NCBI RefSeq assembly: GCF_902148845.1
Contig: NC_043751.1
Span: 20,179,586 to 20,243,585, forward strand
Direction: 5' to 3'
From: Salarias fasciatus
Lineage: Eukaryota > Chordata > Actinopteri > Blenniiformes > Blenniidae
Length of the DNA: 64,000 bases
The notes under the pieces are model-generated. The model was not told the DNA's origin. It saw only the letters and a list, made by a program, of their open reading frames with translations, and did no database searches. Position numbers and translations under genes: made by a program. Positions 47,201-64,000 of the stretch are shown here, one piece after another. Each line of letters starts with the position of its first letter. The stretch's first letter is position 1.

Positions 47201-49981
47201 ATAACCCTCATTAGATGATGCTCTCTGTTTCACTGTGTTTTCTGGAATTACTTGAATGCACTGCTTTATTGGCTTTATAAGGTTGCAGTAAATATAGAGG
47301 ATTCGACATCCTGCTGTTTTCTTTATCATTTATATGCTTCTTGTACAGTAATTTCTGCCGGACTGCCTGCATAATCGTAAGAGTTAATTAGCTGAATGGT
47401 TAGTTTTGCTTCATTAGTTTTAATTTTTAATGTTAGTTCATTAGTTGGCAAAACACGTCCTGACTTTCGCTTTTTAGTGCATCTTTCTCTTTAGATCCTT
47501 TTACCACACTGAACAGAGTTGCTATAAGGTTCGTACTGCTGCTATTGATGTACAGCTATTGACATTGCTTGTTCTCTGCTCAGCACTGTTAAACATGACT
47601 GAGTAACCCAACACCCCTTTCTAAGATGATTTCTGCTTTGATTGTTCGTAGGGAAATTTAAGGAGAAGGCTGAGATTCTGAATAATGTGGCGAGACGGAA
47701 GGCAGAGGGCAAATCTCAAAGCAAAAGTGAAGGTAAAACATGGAAAGATGTGAAGACGCCCTTCATAAGGCTTTCGGATTACTCACAAACAAAAACTGAA
47801 AGCCAAGCTGCAAAGTTCTATTACACAGTGAAAAAAAAAAAAAAAACTTCGATGAAGTGATTCACAAACTAATCACAGATGCAGTTCTTCTCTCCATTTT
47901 GAAGTAAGATCATGTTTTTCTTGCATTTCTTTCTGCTGCGTGTTGTTGGCTGGTGATCAGAAATCAAATGACATTAAATTTACACTGAATTGTTTTTTCA
48001 AGGGATAAAAAACTCTTTAACATTGCATACAGTGCACTAAAACTGAAATACACATGCAGTGCTGTAAAAAAGCAAATGCACATGAAGACGGGTAATTCAA
48101 CTCATTTTCCCATACTTTATGTACTTGTAAGCAACACATTCACTTCTCTGAAGGTGGCTGTGAAGTCTAAATATACACAGGAGCTGTCATCGATAAGTGA
48201 ATGAGTCACAGTCTGGGATTCCTTTCACAGATGGCGGAGAGAAAAGTGAGGACAAGAAAGAGCCAGAGGCTGCCCCGGCTGCAGAGACGGAGAAGAAGGA
48301 GCAGCCAGAGGACAAGAAGGTACACTCCAAAAAGCCCAGAAGTCACTCTTTGATACCTGTCTATGTAAGAATCAGTGTCCAGAGCTACGGCTTTTGTCAA
48401 GAAGTCACGTCAAGCATGTCTGGCCGCTGCTTTTTACATCTTTTGTCCATCTCGATGTCTTCAGGACGATGTTCCAGCAGATCAGGACAATCCAGAAGGC
48501 TCGGAAGACTCCGGCAGTGACGAAGAGGACAGCGATGAAGACAGCGATGAATCCAGTGAGGATGAGGAAGATGATGATGATGATGAAGAGGAGGAGGAGG
48601 ATAATGAGGAGGAAAAGGAAGACGAGCCTCTGTCTTTAGAGTGGCCTGAAACAAGACGCAAACAGGCCACCTACCTCTTCCTGCTGCCCATCGTCTTTCC
48701 TCTGTGGCTGACGGTCCCCGACGTTCGAAACCAGGTGAGAGAAAGAGACGCACGTCCAAAGACCGGCAGTTAAAGCTCCTTTCCCCTCTGGGTTTCACTT
48801 TCGTATCATTTTTGTCCCACAGAAATCCAGAAAGTTCTTTGTGTTCACCTTTCTGGGCTCCATCGTGTGGATCGCTGTGTTCTCCTACCTCATGGTGTGG
48901 TGGGCTCACCAGGTCAGTCCCGGCAGGCTGTCCTGAGAGGTTTACAGACAGACGCCGTGTCCGTCTCACTACACACAACAAGTTTAGATGCCGTGAGAAA
49001 CCCTTCTTTATTTTAGATTCATTCTTCATGAGGTCAATGGGGTCTGAACGAAGTATATGGAGTTTGTATTTCAAATAAAGAATGTAATCTGTAGACAGAA
49101 TTGACCCTTTGTATGTACAGTTTGAAAATCAGTATGTTTACCAAGTGTCATATGACATCGAAGGTGATAAGAACTCAAGAAAAAACAAAAAAGAAGGGAG
49201 AAAAACAGGGTAAAACCATAGTAGACAATAATACTACTTATAATAATAACAATAGTAATACTATCCTTGCTGTGGGCTCATCAAAGCAAAAAAAAAAGTG
49301 AAAAAAAACAACAGAAAAACTTACTTTTTAGTGAAATGTTGCAGTGATCAGGGATTACGTGCTTTGATAACGTTAGAATTTGTGTCTTTTCCCGTTTGTG
49401 AAAACTGACACATCCTTTTCCTTTTGAAAGAACGAACAGTGTGCCATTACTGTAGCTTCTCTCCGTTTTGACTTCTGCTTTGCTCACACAGGTGGGTGAG
49501 ACCATCGGCATCTCGGAGGAGATCATGGGCCTGACCATCCTGGCAGCGGGGACGTCCATCCCCGACCTGATCACCAGCGTGATCGTTGCCCGTAAAGGCC
49601 TGGGGGACATGGCGGTGTCCAGCTCCGTGGGCAGCAACATCTTCGACATCACCGTTGGGTGAGTCTCTGTTCTTACGTCTGACGTGCCATAAAACGAGCC
49701 GATTCAACGGATTCATCTCTGCCTCTCGCAGCCTCCCTGTGCCCTGGCTCCTCTACTCCTCCTTCCACGGCTTCGCTCCGGTGGCCGTCAGCAGCAACGG
49801 GCTCTTCTGTGCCATCGTGCTGCTCTTCCTCATGCTCCTCTTTGTCATCATCTCCATTGCGACCTGTAAATGGAAGATGAACAAGGTGCTGGGTTCCACT
49901 ATGTTTTTGCTCTACTTTATTTTCCTGGTGCTCAGCGTCATGCTGGAGGATCGCATCATTGTCTGTCCGGTTTCCATCTAG
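44276..49981 (+). CDS. slc24a1: Sodium/potassium/calcium exchanger 1 (NCKX1)
   Basis: Nine exons: 44276-45289, 46059-46118, 46369-46477, 47652-47732, 48231-48319, 48465-48734, 48823-48912, 49492-49658 and 49732-49981, encoding 709 residues. It swaps 4 Na+ for 1 Ca2+ plus 1 K+ across the plasma membrane; NCKX1 is the rod outer-segment form, working beside the cGMP-gated channel. The hydrophobic N-terminus (about residues 13-32) is followed by a short Pro/Glu-rich extracellular part, much shorter than in mammals. Alpha-1 has [15 protein letters not shown] (Glu215) and alpha-2 has [12 protein letters not shown]; both essential acidic residues are present. The loop contains [17 protein letters not shown] and a dense Asp/Glu tract in the 48465 exon. 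Assignment to NCKX1 rests on the position between INTS14 and DENND4A and on the loop motif. Confidence 0.94.
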
Positions 49982-51027
49982 AAAAATGGGAAAAAGAGGA
50001 AAAATTGCTCTAAAGCAGGACTGCTGACCTCCACATGTACGGGTCTCATGAGAGTTTATAAGAACCATCAAGAATGCTACTGTAGTTGCTCTGCATTGAT
50101 TGTTATGTCTGAGCGTCGGCAGCAAAACTAATATCTCACACTGGGCTGCGACATTCTGCAGAGGAAATTATGAAATAGTTTCCAGAAATAGATAAAATCA
50201 TACACAGGGTTTCCCAATGATGTTGTGTGAGTCACAGGGCCTTGCACACTTGCTGCTTGACTTTTGAAAATGTGAATCATCTCCTAATTATTGCAACTTA
50301 AACTCAGTTTGATTCCAGAAAATTAAGAAGCCCAATAAATGACCCTTCAGCAGGTCCTCATGCAGCAGCATTTTGCTTTTTGTTTGTTGATAAACTGACT
50401 GATTTGGGAGAATTTGGAGTGAAAATTATCATTTGACTGAGAAAACTTACGTAGCATTTGTTGTAAGGCAGTCATTATCACCCAAAATTTCCAAATTTAT
50501 CTGGTTATTATTGTGTGAAAGTTGAACACGACGTGTTTGCGAATTTGACCCCAATTTCACCAGGAGTTGACCCACAATCTTGAAGCATTTGCGGGATAAT
50601 AAAGTTTCCATTTGAGTGTGACTCTCAGTGAAAACACTGCTTTTCTTGCATTTTTGTGTCTCTAATCGGTCCGGTTGTCGCAGCCCAGCGGCAGATATAG
50701 AACCTTTTCTATTTACTTGTAACAGCGGCTGCTTTAGCATTCCTTTTTCCACATAACCAGGAGATGCATGTGATCTATAATAGTGTAACTTTTGCAGTGC
50801 GAGGACGACCACGGACCGGGTGACAAACATGTTTTTCACATGATCTGTATAAAGAAATTAGAAGTCTAGAATTTGTGCACGAGTTGAAAGAGATAGGTTT
50901 CTACATGTGAATTTTGTAAAATATGTAAGTATGCATTTATTTTATAACATTCATGAGAAAGATCCTGAGCTTGGTTGAACTTGTAGTGAAAATGTCAGAA
51001 ATAGTGCTAAAAAGAATCAACTTTGTA
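49982..51027 (+). other. slc24a1: slc24a1 3'UTR
   Basis: Non-coding sequence after the TAG at 49979-49981. AATAAA occurs at about 50334 and again at 51029 within the palindrome shared with DENND4A. No other gene is visible. Confidence 0.55.
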
Positions 51028-51045
51028 GAATAAACATGTTTATTC
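51028..51045. promoter_or_regulatory. Palindromic two-way polyadenylation signal
   Basis: GAATAAACATGTTTATTC is a perfect 18-base palindrome. It places AATAAA on the plus strand (51029-51034) for slc24a1 and on the minus strand (51044-51039) for DENND4A, which converge here. Confidence 0.65.
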
Positions 51046-52612
51046 ATTAATGAAGGCAAACTATAGATCCAGTCAGAGCGGAAATTATTATTTTTTTTAA
51101 TACGTAAAAATTGTACAAATCGGTTTCTGTGTTACAAATGATAAATAATACTCCAGAAACATTGTTCCAGCTGACAAATAAAACATCACAGACATAAAAT
51201 AAGGTTTTGGTCGTCATTGTGGATTTGTGTCGATCGCTTGTTACAAAGTGGGTGAACGCCAATTTACACTGTGAGAGACTGTTTTTCTTCTTCTTTGTGC
51301 ACACAGCCGTGTGTGATCCAGCATCGTTTCGTCAAACGTCATAGTGAAGTCCAGTGATAAGCTGTGCAGCCGCGTCACGTTACGAACAGTCGAGGCAGGG
51401 CAGTTTATAGTGAAAAAACAGGATGAACACAGTGAAAGTGATTGAACGGGGTGCAGGGCAGAGCTGCTGTTTTCGAACCCGACTCCTTTGACATGTACAC
51501 ATCTATCAATATGCTCAGTGCAAAGAAACCCACACCACCGTCTCTGAGGAGGTGGCTGGCTATTAGAGGTGGTTAAAATGTCTTTCCACCCTCTGTTGGT
51601 CACATTTAACAGTGCATCGTTGTCTAAATATCTAAAACTGACATCTACAACAGACCGAGAAGACTCAAAGAGAATATACAAAATGCTAGAGCCAAATACT
51701 CTTCACACGTTCATGGATTCATCACTGTACCTGTAAATTCTTTATCAAAAGATTAAACCATCAGAGAACATTTATTTTCACTTTCAATTTCATTGTTTTC
51801 GTTTCTGAGGGAAAGCCACTATTGTAACACATAAATCATTTAATTACAACTTTAAAAAAAGGTATTGCTTAAAAAAATGTAAATAAAACAGATATAACAC
51901 TCCCTCTTGAGCTTTTTTTGGTACGTTGTACAAATAACATTGAACAAATAAACTTTGTGCATGTACATTAATTCTGTATTTCCCCCTTTTTTTTTTGAAG
52001 AAAAATATTTTCTCAAGTCTCCTTCTAGTTTAGTGCACAGGTGCATCGAAGAAAAATTGAGTCAAATTAAAAAGTTCATTTTTTTAAGATGATTTTTTAC
52101 ATTTAAAATGCTAACATGTTCCCAATATTTCAGATTTATGATAAATCTATTTATTTTAGTTTTCTTTAGCTGAGAAATAATTTGATCAGTAACAGAATAT
52201 CTTGAAAATTCCGGATCATTTGTCGTTCAGATTTTTTCACACAATTAGCATTTAGAATGTTTTAAATTGATCATTTTATACATTATGAGTTTAGTAAACA
52301 CAATGAACATTTTAATGAGAGTCAATATTTCCATATGCACCTGTATTCAGACATGTGGGCTGGATCCCATGGGATTTACAGGGAGCACACAAGGATCATT
52401 TCTTTTTTTTTTCTGCTTTAAATGACTTAATCTAATGGAAATTTCAGACGAGACGGGAAATCCTGCTGCTAAATCCAATGGGATTCTGGGAGTAAGCTGC
52501 TGGGCCTCTGCAGTACATAACTCCCCCAAAAAAATGGCAAGAGCTCATCTCGTCAAAGTGCTTCATAAAAAAAAACAAATTTCTAAAAAGAAAATTGTAT
52601 TAGACACCCCAC

Positions 52613-52641
52613 CACGCACACACACACACACCCACACACAC
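52613..52641. repeat. CA microsatellite
   Basis: About 12 CA units with one interruption (CCC), inside the DENND4A 3'UTR. Confidence 0.9.
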
Positions 52642-52949
52642 TGAACAACAGTCTTCACAAGGTCACCAGGACCACTGAGGAGTTTCGACAATGTGACTTT
52701 ACATTGACCTTCACAAACATATTCACAGCTTAAACAGAGACCAAGGCATAAAATAGTTTATGTATCAACTGTACAAACATGTTACTGTAGTTGTACTGAA
52801 AATACGGCAGATTTTCTAGTTATTTACAGAGCCTGTCACCTCATTCCAAAACCGGCAGTCGCTTCAGATGAACTTTTATTTTATTTTTTTTTTCCCATTG
52901 TGCTTTGATAGAGTGCAGTGCTCCAGTCAGGTGAGCTGGTCCTGAGTCT

Positions 52950-52951
<2 letters not shown>

Positions 52952-52983
<32 letters not shown>
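52952..52983. repeat. 32-base G homopolymer
   Basis: Uninterrupted run of 32 G on the plus strand, read as C in the DENND4A message, 51 bases past its stop codon. Its length in any assembly is likely approximate. Confidence 0.9.
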
Positions 52984-52987
<4 letters not shown>

Positions 52988-53033
52988 CTGAAGTCCACGG
53001 CGGTGGCAGGAATATCGTACTGAGACAGAGAGT

Positions 53034-64000
<10,967 letters not shown>

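Larger units (their letters stand above)
51046..53033 (-). other. dennd4a: DENND4A 3'UTR
   Basis: About 2 kb past the DENND4A stop, AT-rich, with a 32-base G-run (C in the transcript) at 52952-52983 and a CA repeat at 52613-52641. Open frames here are short and unsupported. Confidence 0.55.

Overview
The window is vertebrate nuclear DNA. Split genes with GT-AG introns, the protein sequences, decayed tRNA-derived SINE pieces and a TTAA-flanked MITE point to a ray-finned fish, probably a percomorph teleost. I see no bacterial, viral or CRISPR content.

Layout. (1) 1-3.4 kb: last five exons and long 3'UTR of ARIH1 (+), an RBR ubiquitin ligase. (2) 4.4-6.1 kb: an unrecognised gene (-) with a Spin/Ssty-like C-terminal domain. 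(3) 7.1-13.5 kb: C15orf39 homolog (-) with one giant coding exon, a CpG-rich promoter and a possible uORF. (4) 13.6-23 kb: gene-poor spacer with repeat fossils, a TTAA-flanked MITE and an LTR-like stretch. (5) 23.0-30.4 kb: PPCDC (-) and HACD3 (+), head to head with about 280 bp between start codons. (6) 31.2-36.3 kb: INTS14 (-), tail to tail with HACD3. (7) 38.5-50 kb: two tandem slc24a1 (NCKX1) genes (+). The downstream copy looks normal; the upstream copy is an open spliced gene that has lost exchanger active-site residues. (8) 51-64 kb: C-terminal 17 exons of DENND4A (-), tail to tail with slc24a1.

HACD3-INTS14-SLC24A1-DENND4A is a known vertebrate neighbourhood (human 15q22). ARIH1, C15orf39 and PPCDC lie together farther along the same human chromosome (15q24). 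Here the two blocks are joined between PPCDC and HACD3. The genes are not one pathway: they cover ubiquitin ligation, coenzyme A synthesis, very-long-chain fatty-acid elongation, the Integrator complex, photoreceptor-type Na/Ca-K exchange and Rab regulation.

The most interesting item is the upstream slc24a1 copy (38491-41999). It keeps about 559 open codons and good splice sites, but the alpha-1 glutamate is arginine, a nearby Asp is Lys, three residues are missing from alpha-2 and four cytoplasmic-loop exons are absent. It may be a transport-dead partner or regulator. Another unusual feature is a perfect 18-bp palindrome that places AATAAA on both strands between slc24a1 and DENND4A.
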